DNA of 64,000 bases from JASHVB01 sp963762885 (GCA_963762885.1 CAVXNH010000109.1:95517-159516); one strand, 5' to 3'. Numbered from the stretch's first letter, positions 8,415 to 17,426 are shown. The notes: generated from the letters alone by a model not told the origin. Made by a program: numbers and translations.

Positions 8415-9767
8415 ATGCCGCACGATCATGGCGTTTACCTGCGGCGACTGGCGCCTCTCTCGGTTGCGGTGCTGTCGCTGCTGCTGCTCGCCGTCACGGT
8501 CCAACCCGCAACGGTCCTTGCCGCGACCGCGGTCGCTCCGCCCGCACCGCAGGACACCAGCCGCATCGTCGCGGTGGTGAATGGCGAGGTGATCAGCAAC
8601 GCCGACGTGGACTCCCGGGCGAGGCTGTTCGCGCTGTCCACCGGCCTGCCTATGTCGCCCGACGTGCTGGACCGTTTGAAGCCGCAGATCACGCGGCAAC
8701 TGGTGGACGAACGGCTGCGCTTTCAGGACGTGCAGCGCCACAAGATCGTCGTGCCGGACAAGGACATAGTGCAGGCCATCCGCGACATCGAGCAGCGCAA
8801 TGGCATGCAGCCCGGCGCTCTGCGGCAGAAATTGTCTGCTGACGGCGTGAGCCAGCGTACCCTGATCGACCAGATTCGAACCCAGCTCGGCTGGTCGCAG
8901 GTGCTGCGCCAACAATTGGGCGACCAGGCGCAAGTGACCGATGCCCAGGTGGCGGAGCAACAGAAGCTGGAGCAACAGCTTGTCGGCAAACCGGAATTCC
9001 GGGTCGGCGAGATTTTCATTCCGGTCGACGATCCAGCGAATCGGACCGATGCGCAGCGTTTCGCCGAGACGGTGATCGCTGAGTTGCGCAAGGGCGCAGC
9101 ATTCCCCGTGGTCGCGGCACAGTTCAGCCAGACGCAGACCGCGTTGCAGGGCGGAGAACTCGGCTGGGTGCAGCCGAACGAGCTCGATCCCCAGGTGGCG
9201 GAGCTGGTGCAACAGATGCCGGTGGGTGCGATCAGCAATCCGGTGCCGGTGCCTGGAGGATTTTCCATCGTGACCTTGCAAGGCAAGCGCGAGGTTGGCC
9301 GCGATGTCGGCACTGTTCTGACGATGCGCCAGGTCTTCCTGCCGTTTACGACAACGCTCAATCCGCAAGAGCCAACAGAGCAACAGCGCCAGACGCTGGA
9401 GAAGTCCCGCAACATCAGTGCCACCGTCCATAGCTGCGCCCAAATGGAGCAGGTGGCAAAGGCGAACAACTCGCCGCGTCCGGTGGATACCGGAGACGTT
9501 CGGCTGGAAGGCGTCAATCCGCCGGCGTTCCGTCAGTTGCTGGCGACGTTGCCGTTCGACCATGCCAGCCAGCCGCTGGTCGCGGCGGATGGTATCGCGG
9601 TTGTAATCGTCTGTTCTCGCGAGGAGAAGAACCTGGCAACGATGACCGCCGCGGAAGAGCGGCAGAAGATCCTGTCGGAGCGTGTCGAACTGGTGTCCCG
9701 CCAGTTGCAGCGGGATCTGCGGCGGCAGGCAACCATCGATATTCGCAGCGACCACCACGGCGCGTGA
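8415..9767 (+). CDS. surA: Periplasmic peptidyl-prolyl isomerase/chaperone SurA
   Basis: 450 residues from ATG 8415, chosen because AAGGGAG lies about 9 bases upstream. ATG 8394, overlapping the lptD stop, would add seven residues. A signal peptide (hydrophobic run SVAVLSLLLLAVTV) is followed by the SurA N-terminal domain beginning RIVAVVNGEVISNADVDSRA. A parvulin-type rotamase domain follows (EFRVGEIFIPV to GGFSIVTLQGKR, with GGELGWVQPNEL), then a second degenerate one. It escorts beta-barrel proteins such as LptD across the periplasm. The last codons overlap the GTG start of rsmA (GTGA). The pdxA gene often found between surA and rsmA in proteobacteria is absent. Confidence 0.92.
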   Translation: MPHDHGVYLRRLAPLSVAVLSLLLLAVTVQPATVLAATAVAPPAPQDTSRIVAVVNGEVISNADVDSRARLFALSTGLPMSPDVLDRLKPQITRQLVDERLRFQDVQRHKIVVPDKDIVQAIRDIEQRNGMQPGALRQKLSADGVSQRTLIDQIRTQLGWSQVLRQQLGDQAQVTDAQVAEQQKLEQQLVGKPEFRVGEIFIPVDDPANRTDAQRFAETVIAELRKGAAFPVVAAQFSQTQTALQGGELGWVQPNELDPQVAELVQQMPVGAISNPVPVPGGFSIVTLQGKREVGRDVGTVLTMRQVFLPFTTTLNPQEPTEQQRQTLEKSRNISATVHSCAQMEQVAKANNSPRPVDTGDVRLEGVNPPAFRQLLATLPFDHASQPLVAADGIAVVIVCSREEKNLATMTAAEERQKILSERVELVSRQLQRDLRRQATIDIRSDHHGA

Positions 9768-10618
9768 TCGCGCTGCCACCGCTGCGTGAGGTCATCGCGC
9801 GGCACGGTCTCGACGCCCGTCGTGCTCTGGGCCAGCATTTTCTGCTCGATGCCAATTTAACGTCGCGCATTGTGCGGCTGGCGGGCGAGCTTGGCGGGCG
9901 GCACGTCGTCGAAATCGGACCCGGGCCCGGCGGTTTGACCCGGGCGCTGTTGGAATCAAACGCCGCCAGCATTGTCGCGATAGAAGTGGATCCGCGGGCG
10001 GTTGTGGCGGTCGAAGAACTGGCTGCTGCCGATGGACGGCTGCGCGTCATAGCTGCCGACGCACTGACGCTGGATGTCGCTGCGCTGGTAGCGCCGCCGC
10101 GTCAGGTCGTGGCGAACCTGCCGTATAATATCGCATCGCCGTTGCTGGTGCGCCTGCTGCGCCAGGCCGACGCTTTCGAGCGGCTGACGCTGATGTTCCA
10201 GCAGGAAGTGGCGGAACGGATTTGCGCCGCGCCCGGTGGTCGCGACTACGGCAGACTTTCGGTGTTGGCACAGTGGATCTGCGATGCGGCGATCGTGCAA
10301 CGGATTCCGCCCTCGGCCTTCGTTCCGCCACCCAAGGTGTGGTCAGCCGTGGTGCGGTTCACCCCACATGCGGTGCAGCCAAACTCGGAGGAGTTCGCGC
10401 GGATGGAGCGGCTCACCGCTGTCGCCTTCGGTCAGCGACGCAAGATGCTGCGCGGTGCATTGAAGTCGATCGGCGGCGAGGCGCTGCTGCTTGCAGCGGG
10501 CATCGCACCGGAGCGCCGCGCAGAGACGCTAACGGTCGCGGAATTTGAAAACCTCGCCGGTTTGCTAACCTCTCCCGCGGGAGCGGGAGAGGTCGATGGT
10601 GCGAAGCACCGAGGGTGA
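9764..10618 (+). CDS. rsmA: 16S rRNA dimethyladenosine transferase RsmA (KsgA)
   Basis: 284 residues from GTG 9764. RsmA dimethylates the two adjacent adenines near the 3' end of 16S rRNA. Visible motifs are the substrate-entry LGQHFLLDANL, the SAM site VEIGPGPGGLTRALLE, and the catalytic NLPYNIASPLL (N-L-P-Y, type IV motif). The C-terminal helical domain has FGQRRKMLRGALK. The natural C-terminus should finish near FENLAGLL. The last ~15 residues (SPAGAGEVDGAKHRG) and the stop codon are encoded by an inverted-repeat element, so the tail was probably replaced by the element. Confidence 0.95.
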   Translation: MIALPPLREVIARHGLDARRALGQHFLLDANLTSRIVRLAGELGGRHVVEIGPGPGGLTRALLESNAASIVAIEVDPRAVVAVEELAAADGRLRVIAADALTLDVAALVAPPRQVVANLPYNIASPLLVRLLRQADAFERLTLMFQQEVAERICAAPGGRDYGRLSVLAQWICDAAIVQRIPPSAFVPPPKVWSAVVRFTPHAVQPNSEEFARMERLTAVAFGQRRKMLRGALKSIGGEALLLAAGIAPERRAETLTVAEFENLAGLLTSPAGAGEVDGAKHRG

Positions 10619-10719
10619 GGGTGATCGGGTCGGCATGTAAGCAGGTAGAGCGTGCCGACCCGATCACCCTCACCCTCGATGCTTCGCATCTCGACCTCTC
10701 CCGCGTCCGCGGGAGAGGT
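10568..10719. repeat. 152-bp inverted-repeat element between rsmA and the flavin monooxygenase
   Basis: Two arms of about 67 bp (10568-10635 and 10653-10719) pair almost perfectly. They start with CCTCTCCCGCGGGAG and contain GAGGGTGAGGGTGATCGGGT; the loop is about 17 bases. The left arm supplies the last ~15 codons and the stop of rsmA. The right arm ends exactly at the stop codon of the opposite-strand gene, so the element separates two convergent genes and could act as a bidirectional terminator. A weak relative (CCCTCTCCCGCAACCCAGCG) lies at about 45490-45525. Confidence 0.8.
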
Positions 10720-12069
10720 TTACCAACGTGCAAGGTTTGCGGGGTGCGTATCCGGCAGCCTGTCCCCGCGCCCGAACAGCTTCTGCCGATAACTCCCCGG
10801 CGCATACTCGCGTTTGAACGCACCGCGTTCCTGCAACACCGGCACTACCAGGTCGATGAACGCATCCAGGCATTCCGGCACCACCGTGCGGGCCAGGTTG
10901 AAGCCGTCCACGTCGCCTTCGTCCACCCACGCGATCAGCTCGTCCGCCACCTGCTGCGGTGAGCCCACGATGGGCAACTGCCGGCTCCCCAGCACGAAGC
11001 GATCGATCAGCATGCGCTTGCTCCAGCCGGGGCCCAGCGCCCGTTCGATTGCCTGGACGTTGGACTGGATCGCCTGGGTTGGCGCGTCATCGATCGGCTC
11101 ATCCATGTCATAGCGGCCGAAATCGATGCCGAGCGACGCCGCGGCGTGTGCCAGGGCGCCCTCGACGCTGGCGTGGCGCCGATACTCTTCCAGTAGATCG
11201 CGCGCCTCGCGTTCGGTGCGGCCGACTACGGCGGTGGCGCCAAGGAAAGCCAGGATCGGACGCGGCGCCGCACGGGCTCGCAGGTCGGCGACGATGCGGC
11301 GCACGTTCGCCTTGGTGCTTGGATTGACGAACATGCACTCAGCGTGGCGTGCGGCGAACACGCGGCCCCGGTCCGATGCGCCAGCTTGATACAAGACCGG
11401 CGTGCGTTGCGGCGACGGCTCCCATAACGGGATGGCATCGACGCGGAACTGCTTGCCGTGATGCTGCACGCGGCGCACCCGCGCCGGGTCGGTGTAGACG
11501 CCGGCTGTGCGGTCACGAATCACCGCGTCGTCACGCCAGCCGCCTTCCCATAACGCATAAACCACCTGCATGTATTCATCGGCCAGATCGTAGCGATCGT
11601 CGTGTTCCATCTGCGCATCGAAGCCCATGGCGCGCGCCGCGCTATCGAGATAGCCGGTGACAATGTTCCAGCCGATGCGGCCCTGCGTCAGATGATCCAG
11701 CGTCGCCATGCGGCGTGCAAACAGGAATGGCGTTTCGTAGGCGAGGTTGCAGGTCACGCCAAAGCCAAGATGCGTGGTGGCGTGCGCCATTGCCGGGACC
11801 AGAGCCAGCGGATCGAGCAGTGGAATTTGCACGGCATTACGCAGCGAGGCGTCAGGCTTTCCCTCGAACACCTCGTAAACGCCCAGCACGTCGGCAAGGA
11901 ACAGCCCGTCGAACAACCCGCGCTCCAGCGTGCGGGCAAGCGATACCCAATGATCGAGCGACGTATAGTCCGACGACCGGTCGCGGGGATGGGTCCACAT
12001 GCCATGCTGGATGTGGCCGACGCAGGCCATGTCGAACGCGTTCAGGCGGATTAGGCGAGTTTGGGGCAT
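10720..12069 (-). CDS. LLM-class flavin monooxygenase (NtaA/DszA/SnaA-like)
   Basis: 449 residues. I take the ATG at 12069 (MPQTRLIRLNAFDMACVGH), which matches the usual start of this family; the frame stays open upstream only by chance. The family is the bacterial-luciferase-like two-component monooxygenases related to nitrilotriacetate monooxygenase and DszA. Family segments include HWVSLARTLERGLFDGLFLADVLGVY, PLALVPAMAHATTHLGFGVT, GRIGWNIVTGYLDSAARAMG and QAGASDRGRVFAARHAECMF. It needs reduced FMN from a separate reductase, not seen here. It is divergent from the M20 peptidase with a ~124-bp shared upstream region, suggesting joint control of a catabolic pathway. Confidence 0.88.
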   Translation of the reverse strand: MPQTRLIRLNAFDMACVGHIQHGMWTHPRDRSSDYTSLDHWVSLARTLERGLFDGLFLADVLGVYEVFEGKPDASLRNAVQIPLLDPLALVPAMAHATTHLGFGVTCNLAYETPFLFARRMATLDHLTQGRIGWNIVTGYLDSAARAMGFDAQMEHDDRYDLADEYMQVVYALWEGGWRDDAVIRDRTAGVYTDPARVRRVQHHGKQFRVDAIPLWEPSPQRTPVLYQAGASDRGRVFAARHAECMFVNPSTKANVRRIVADLRARAAPRPILAFLGATAVVGRTEREARDLLEEYRRHASVEGALAHAAASLGIDFGRYDMDEPIDDAPTQAIQSNVQAIERALGPGWSKRMLIDRFVLGSRQLPIVGSPQQVADELIAWVDEGDVDGFNLARTVVPECLDAFIDLVVPVLQERGAFKREYAPGSYRQKLFGRGDRLPDTHPANLARW

Positions 12070-12193
12070 GGCGCTGGTGTTATGCCGGACGGGGCGGCAA
12101 AACGCCATGCACCGCGACCGGCCCGGCTTGACGCTGTGCAGCCTGATCTGCGCGAATCGCGGGCAGGAGCCCTTGAAGGGAAGTATCGAACCC

Positions 12194-13594
12194 ATGTCCG
12201 ACGCCGTCATCGCCCATCTCAGCGCGGAACGCGACACGATCCTGGAGCGATTGAAGGCGCTGCTGCGCCTGCCCAGCATCTCCACAGATCCGGCCTTCGC
12301 CGATGCCATGCGGGCGGCGCGAGAATTCCTGGTGCGGCGGTTGCGGGCGATCGGCATGCAGAACGTGCAGTTGCTGGAAGGCGGTGGTCAGCCGGCGGTG
12401 TTCGGCGAATGGCTGGGTGCGCCCAGCAGGCCGACGATCATCGTCTACGGCCACTATGACGTACAGCCGGCGGATCCACTGGAACTGTGGAACTCGCCGC
12501 CGTTCGAACCCACGGTGCGCGACGGCCGCCTGTACGCGCGCGGCGCATCCGACGTGAAGGGGTCCACCACCATAGCGATCGAGACGATTGCCGGGTTCCT
12601 CGCGGTGACCGGCGCCTGTCCGGTGAACATCAAGCTGTTCATCGAAGGCGAGGAAGAAAGCGGCAGCCCCAGCCTGCGCGGCATCGTCGAACGCCATCGT
12701 GACAGGCTTGCCGCCGATGCGATGCTATCGGCGGATGGCAGCCGCGTCAGCACGACAATTCCTACGCTTGGGGTCGGCGGACGCGGTCTCGCCGGACTGC
12801 AATTTTCGCTGCGCACCGCTGCAAAGGACGCACATTCGGGCCGCTACGGCGGCGCCGTCCGTAACGCGCTGCACGAGATGGCGGCACTGCTCGCCGGCCT
12901 GCACGATCGGCAAGGCCGTATCCTCGTCGCCGGGTTCGGCGGTGACGCCACACCCAGCAGCAACGCCATGCGCGTCGCGACCGCTGCGCTGCCGTTCGAC
13001 GAGGCGGCGTTCTATGCCAGCATCGGCGGCACCGCGTGGGGCGATCCAGCTTATACCGTCCGCGAACTGACAACGTTGCGACCGACGATCGAGGTCAACG
13101 GGATGTGGGGCGGCTACACGGGCGCCGGCACGAAGACCGTCTTGCCGTGCGAGGCGCATGCCAAGATCACCATGCGGTTGGCGCCCGGCATGGACCCGCA
13201 ACGAGCGCGCCGGCACCTGCGGGACCATCTGCAAGCGCAGACGCCGCCGGGTGTGGAATTGCTATTCAGTGACCATGATGGCGGCACGCCGGCGCCGACG
13301 CTGCCCGACGACCACCCGCTGCTGGTGACCGCGCTGCGCGTGCAAGAACACCTGCATGGGCGCAAGGCGGTCCCGGTCCGCGCCGGCGGCACGCTGCCGA
13401 TCACCGCGATTTTTCGCGAGATGCTCGGCATCCATACGTTGATGTACGGGTTGGCGATGCCCGATGAAGACGTGCATGCGCCGAACGAGTTCTTCCGTCT
13501 GTCGTCGCTGGACGAAGGATTGAAAAGCTGGCCGATGCTGCTGAGTGAACTCGGCCAACTCACTGCGGCAGACTTCGCGCCGTTCCGCCATTAG
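12194..13594 (+). CDS. M20/M25/M40-family metallo-dipeptidase
   Basis: 466 residues from ATG 12194, with GAAGGGAAG upstream. Di-zinc peptidase signature: the His of GHYDVQ (residue 87), the Asp of RGASDVKG (residue 120), the Glu pair in EGEEESGS (about residues 153-154) and the late His of EDVHAPNEF. The dimerisation domain around AKDAHSGRYGGAVRNAL is present. Length and motifs fit cytosolic dipeptidases/carnosinase-like enzymes that hydrolyse dipeptides or N-acyl amino acids. It is divergent from the flavin monooxygenase, so its substrate may belong to the same pathway; this is inference. Confidence 0.9.
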   Translation: MSDAVIAHLSAERDTILERLKALLRLPSISTDPAFADAMRAAREFLVRRLRAIGMQNVQLLEGGGQPAVFGEWLGAPSRPTIIVYGHYDVQPADPLELWNSPPFEPTVRDGRLYARGASDVKGSTTIAIETIAGFLAVTGACPVNIKLFIEGEEESGSPSLRGIVERHRDRLAADAMLSADGSRVSTTIPTLGVGGRGLAGLQFSLRTAAKDAHSGRYGGAVRNALHEMAALLAGLHDRQGRILVAGFGGDATPSSNAMRVATAALPFDEAAFYASIGGTAWGDPAYTVRELTTLRPTIEVNGMWGGYTGAGTKTVLPCEAHAKITMRLAPGMDPQRARRHLRDHLQAQTPPGVELLFSDHDGGTPAPTLPDDHPLLVTALRVQEHLHGRKAVPVRAGGTLPITAIFREMLGIHTLMYGLAMPDEDVHAPNEFFRLSSLDEGLKSWPMLLSELGQLTAADFAPFRH

Positions 13595-13660
13595 AGGGTT
13601 CTCATTTGAGGGGTTGAGCTGCGAACTGGATCAGGGTTGGGGTTCTTGCGGCACGAACCC

Positions 13661-13700
13661 ATCCCCCCAACCCCCTCCCACAAGGGGAGGGGGAGGGTCC
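13661..13700. repeat. Half copy of the CCCCTCCC/GGGAGGGG palindromic element
   Basis: The stretch around CCCCCAACCCCCTCCCACAA closely matches one arm of the element at 1086-1235. It lies in the 117-bp gap between the convergent peptidase and decarboxylase-like genes. A paired arm is not evident. Confidence 0.7.
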
Positions 13701-13711
13701 TTTTCGATCTG

Positions 13712-14689
13712 TTACCCCTCCAGGAACTCGACGAAATACTCCTCTGCCGACACGCGGCGGCTGACGATGCCGAGCGAGAACATCTCGTCGTTGAACACTT
13801 CGATCGTACGGCGATTGGCTTCGAATCCGTACGGATGAAAGTCCGCACCCATCAGCGCCTCGGTCTCCTCCAACTCAACATCGAGCCAGGGCGACGCATA
13901 GGGAAACGAACGTTGCGCTTTCTCGAACATCTCGTTGCAGGCGATGAACGCGTCGGTCAAGCTGCGGGCGATCCATTTGTTCGCCTCCCAGACCGGACGT
14001 CGCAGCGCCACCAGATGCTGCGGCGGGAACATGCCGGTGTGGCGGAAATAGTCACGCTCGATCGCGCGGATGTCGGTAAACAACCGCACGATCGGGCCTT
14101 CCACCGGATGATAGCGGCGCGGCCGCGGCGGGCTGTATAGCGCGTCAAGTTCGCCGTCGATCAGCATCTCGGACAGTGGCTTGCCGGCGGGCGCGGCGTG
14201 TACGCCGTCCGGCAGGGTGTAGACGTGATTGGTGATCCCCGGCTCGTCCACGCTGCCGATCCACCACTGCACCTGGTCCGGCTGCACACCGATGAAGCGC
14301 AGGAAATGCCGATACCAGATCGAGCCGCTGGCCACCCAGTCGTACATCCCGACCCGCCGTCCGCGCAGATCCGCGGCGGTCTTTACCGCGCCGTCCTTGC
14401 GCACGTACAGATCCCGCGCGGTGAAATTGCGCAGCGGGAACACAGGTATCGCAACGTGGCTGCGATCGCCCTGCGCGATGCGGCGCAGATGTCCGGCCAT
14501 CGACGCCTCGCCACCCTGCACTGCCGGATCGCTCAGCGCGCGCCGCAGCAGGTCGGCACGGGCTGGCCAGGAACCGTGGCGGCCGAGCACTAACGTCAGA
14601 TCGATGCCGTCGGGCCTCACCTGGCCCGTGGCCAGCGGCATCACCCGGGCATAGTCGGCGATGGTCAGGGTAAAGGGCAGGTCGGTCAT
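13712..14689 (-). CDS. 4,5-dihydroxyphthalate decarboxylase-like / substrate-binding-fold protein
   Basis: 325 residues, starting MTDLPFTLTIADYARVMPLATG. The pattern (GRRVGMYDWVASGSIWYRHFLR, GELDALYSPPRPRRYHP, RPVWEANKWIARSLTDAFIACN) matches proteins annotated as 4,5-dihydroxyphthalate decarboxylase, which have a periplasmic-binding-protein-like fold but no signal peptide. No signal peptide is visible here, favouring a cytosolic role. Whether it decarboxylates an aromatic or only binds a ligand cannot be told from sequence. It sits in a cluster with a flavin monooxygenase and a peptidase, which fits aromatic or xenobiotic degradation. Confidence 0.75.
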   Translation of the reverse strand: MTDLPFTLTIADYARVMPLATGQVRPDGIDLTLVLGRHGSWPARADLLRRALSDPAVQGGEASMAGHLRRIAQGDRSHVAIPVFPLRNFTARDLYVRKDGAVKTAADLRGRRVGMYDWVASGSIWYRHFLRFIGVQPDQVQWWIGSVDEPGITNHVYTLPDGVHAAPAGKPLSEMLIDGELDALYSPPRPRRYHPVEGPIVRLFTDIRAIERDYFRHTGMFPPQHLVALRRPVWEANKWIARSLTDAFIACNEMFEKAQRSFPYASPWLDVELEETEALMGADFHPYGFEANRRTIEVFNDEMFSLGIVSRRVSAEEYFVEFLEG

Positions 14690-14805
14690 CTCTGGTTCCT
14701 CGTATACTTCCGTGGATGCGTCCAGCAGCTTCGAGTGCGGCTGAGCGATCGCGTTGTTGCCACTTATACCAACCGCCCTAGACGGCGACTCTCGAACAAC
14801 GCCTA

Positions 14806-14909
14806 CCCCGTCATGCCTGCCACCGGGTCAAGCGCCCAGTGGCAGGCTCCGGCCATCTGTTGCACTTCAAATGTGAATCCACCTGCCGACCTTCGTCGGC
14901 ATGACGGGG
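14806..14909. repeat. Inverted-repeat element with CCCCGTCATGCC / GGCATGACGGGG ends
   Basis: About 104 bp bounded by complementary ends, CCCCGTCATGCC on the left and GGCATGACGGGG on the right, in the 372-bp gap upstream of the secreted esterase. The interior holds a second partial dyad (CTGCCACCGGGTC and CCCAGTGGCAGG). It resembles in style the GTGTCATGGCCGGC elements further along the window. Nothing else is recognisable in the gap except the esterase ribosome-binding site. Confidence 0.6.
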
Positions 14910-15061
14910 CAACCTCGGTCCGTGTGTCAGTCTCAAGGGCGGCTGGCATTATACTCCCCGGCAGCGCTTATCCCATGGGGTAGCCATTCCCGATGAAAGG
15001 CTGGCATCATCGCGACTTCGAGATGCTTCAGCCGTGATAAAAATTCAACGGAGGAAACAAA

Positions 15062-16135
15062 ATGCGCTTCATGCTTCGCTGTGCGGCACTGATGTGCGGC
15101 CTCGTACTGCTCGGGCATGGCCATGCGGCGGAGCCGGTCGACACGCACGGTCCGCTGACCATCCAGTCGCAGGGCAGCTTCTTCATCGGCGGCACCGTGC
15201 GTCATGCGGCGGCACTCAGCGGCGTCGAGACCGGCCCCGATGTCTCGCGGGAAGGCGATATCACGACGGGACAGATGTATGTCCAATACCAAATCCCCGT
15301 CGCAGCCGGACATCTGCCGGTCGTCATGATCCACGGTGGCGGCCTGAGCGGCCAAGCCTACGACACGACCCCGGACGGGCGCATGGGATGGAGCGAATAT
15401 TTTCTGCGCAGCGGACGCCCGGTCTATGTGGTCGATCAGGCTGGGCGCGCGCGCTCTGGATTCGACGCCACGCCTTCCAATGAGGCCAAGCTTGGTGCCA
15501 GAAATCCGAAGGACCTGGCGCCGGTGCTGATCATCGGCCATGAGTATGCATGGACGTGGTTCAGGATCGGGCCAAAGTTCGGTGTCCCGTTCGCGGATAC
15601 ACAGTTTCCGGTGGAGGCCGTCGACGCGTTCTACAAGATGTGGATACCCGATCTCAATGCGTCCCTCCCGCCGCAGAATCCGAATTATGCCGACCTGGCG
15701 GCGCTAGGGCAGAAGGTCGGCGGCGCGATCCTGATGGGGCATTCCGAATCCTTCATGTTTCCGGAACGCGCGGCATTGCTCCAGCCAACGGCCGTAAAGG
15801 GAATTGTCAGTCTGGAAAGCGGTTACGCCTGCGCTACGACATTCACGCAGCCAGAGCGCTCGACGCTGGCGAAGATCCCGATCCTGATCGTATTCGCCGA
15901 TCATCACGCCGACGCGCCGGAGCCGTTCGGTTCACGTTGGACCACGTCGATGGCGCAGTGCCACGATTTTGCCGCCGGCATCCGCAGTGAAGGCGGCGAC
16001 GTCACGCTCCTGCACCTGCCCGAGATGGGCATCCACGGGAACACGCATATGTTCATGCTCGACAAGAACAATCTGCAAATTGCGGACCTGGTGCTGGATT
16101 GGATCAATGGCCACGTGGAGCACCCGACCAAGTAG
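15062..16135 (+). CDS. Secreted alpha/beta-hydrolase (esterase-like)
   Basis: 357 residues with a strong ribosome-binding site (GGAGGAAAC). A signal peptide (MRFMLRCAALMCGLVLLGHGHAAE) indicates export. The oxyanion-hole region VVMIHGGGLSG is clear. The nucleophile elbow is GHSES (about residues 227-231) rather than GxSxG, as in a subgroup of secreted esterases. A late His in MGIHGNTHMFM can complete the triad. The substrate is unknown. The upstream gap contains an inverted-repeat element, and a different inverted repeat follows the gene and may end transcription. Confidence 0.85.
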   Translation: MRFMLRCAALMCGLVLLGHGHAAEPVDTHGPLTIQSQGSFFIGGTVRHAAALSGVETGPDVSREGDITTGQMYVQYQIPVAAGHLPVVMIHGGGLSGQAYDTTPDGRMGWSEYFLRSGRPVYVVDQAGRARSGFDATPSNEAKLGARNPKDLAPVLIIGHEYAWTWFRIGPKFGVPFADTQFPVEAVDAFYKMWIPDLNASLPPQNPNYADLAALGQKVGGAILMGHSESFMFPERAALLQPTAVKGIVSLESGYACATTFTQPERSTLAKIPILIVFADHHADAPEPFGSRWTTSMAQCHDFAAGIRSEGGDVTLLHLPEMGIHGNTHMFMLDKNNLQIADLVLDWINGHVEHPTK

Positions 16136-16192
16136 TTTGGTCTGCTCTTCGGCCCTCTCCGACTGACCGTGCGGCTCGCGAATTCCGAAAGC

Positions 16193-16359
16193 TTTTATCA
16201 CGGAGATAGAACGAGAGCCACGGAGGGCCACAGGAGTTGGCGCTTGTACGCCATGCAGGGGCCACTCCTGACGATCAGCGGCCGGAGCAGCGCACAATAT
16301 TGCGTGCGCCCCGGCTCCTGTGGCCCTCAGTGGCCCTCGTTCTGTCTCCGTGATCAAAA
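16193..16359. repeat. 167-bp inverted repeat with TTTTATCACGGAGATAGAAC-type arms
   Basis: Arms of about 44 bp (16193-16236 and 16315-16359) are complementary with a few mismatches. The core is CGGAGGGCCACAGGAG on the left and CTCCTGTGGCCCTCAG on the right, and the loop is ~78 bp. It fills the gap between the convergent esterase and oxidoreductase genes and may terminate both. A degenerate single arm of the same family (GGCCCTCCGGAGTTCTCGTT) occurs at 58325-58375. Confidence 0.75.
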
Positions 16360-16409
16360 CTTGCCGATCGGCGCGATGCGACGGCCGTCGTTGTGAACCT
16401 CTCGCCCGA

Positions 16410-17426
16410 TCAGCGAAGTGCCGATGAGGCGACCTGCACCGTGCGATGCGTCTCCGCCGACTGCGCGACTGCTTCGAATACTTCCACGCCGTGCAGGATC
16501 TCCGACAGCGGCGTCGGGAATGGGCGATGTTCCGCGATGCAGCGGGCGAACTCGGTCATCTCGGCGGTGAGCATGTTGAAGCCTGGCGTTTCGATCACTT
16601 CGGGCCGCGCGCCGGACATCTGGCTCGGGTCGCCCGACGGCGTCAGGCGGAAAATATTCATCGGATGGTGCAGCACTTCGCCGAGCCCCTGCGTGCCGTA
16701 CACCGCCATCCGATAATTCGGCGTCGCCGCGACGGAGCAAAACAGGTGGCCGGTGGCGCCGCTTTCGAACGACAGCAGCACACTGGTGGTATCGTCGCCA
16801 CCATGCGGCGCCGCGCAATGTGTGGTCAGCGCGGTGACCTCCCGGATACGGCCCAACAAGTCGATCATGCCATCGACGAGATGCACACCGATCGGCGTCA
16901 TTGCACCGGCCGGCAATTCATCCGGCCGCGCGCGCCATGCATCCGCGGTAAGCTGCAAACCATGCAGCGCCGTCTGTTCCGCGGTGATGCCAACGATCGT
17001 GCCGAGCCGGTGCTCGTGCACCGCCAGGCGCAGGTGTCGCATCGACGGGTGGAAGCGCCGGTTGAAGCCGACGGCGAGCACAATTCCGGCGCGTTCGGCC
17101 GCCTCGATCGCTGCCACCGCTTCGGCGACGCTCAGCGTGAAGGGCTTTTCCACGAACACCGATTTGCCCGCTCCGGCGGCGCGCAGCACCTGGTCCGAGT
17201 GCGTGGTATGCGGCGTGGCGAACACCACGGCGTCGAGTGTCGCGTCGGCCAACACAGTGTCCAGGTCGTCCACCCAGCGCAGATTATGCTCGCGGCAAAA
17301 GTCGGCGACCGGCGCGGCGTGGCGCGTATGCGCGATGGTGAAGCGCATCAGGTCGCCCTGATCGCGCACGGCGTTTACAAGGTTTTGGCCCCAGCGGCCG
17401 AGGCCGACGATTGCCGCGCGGATCAC
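16410..17426 (-). CDS. Gfo/Idh/MocA-family NAD(P)-dependent oxidoreductase
   Basis: 338 residues from GTG 17426, preceded by GGGGGAGG. The N-terminal Rossmann motif is AAIVGLGRWGQN, and the family motif EKPFTLSVAEA lies at about residues 93-103. The C-terminal substrate domain has GVHLVDGMIDLLG. These enzymes oxidise or reduce sugars, inositols or related compounds. The start overlaps the stop of the upstream metallo-hydrolase (GTGA), so the two are co-translated and probably act on the same metabolite. Confidence 0.9.
   Translation of the reverse strand: MIRAAIVGLGRWGQNLVNAVRDQGDLMRFTIAHTRHAAPVADFCREHNLRWVDDLDTVLADATLDAVVFATPHTTHSDQVLRAAGAGKSVFVEKPFTLSVAEAVAAIEAAERAGIVLAVGFNRRFHPSMRHLRLAVHEHRLGTIVGITAEQTALHGLQLTADAWRARPDELPAGAMTPIGVHLVDGMIDLLGRIREVTALTTHCAAPHGGDDTTSVLLSFESGATGHLFCSVAATPNYRMAVYGTQGLGEVLHHPMNIFRLTPSGDPSQMSGARPEVIETPGFNMLTAEMTEFARCIAEHRPFPTPLSEILHGVEVFEAVAQSAETHRTVQVASSALR

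Noticed and set aside
8382..9779. Long minus-strand frame opposite surA
   Set aside because: It is an antisense shadow, His/Leu/Arg-rich with no family features; surA is well supported.
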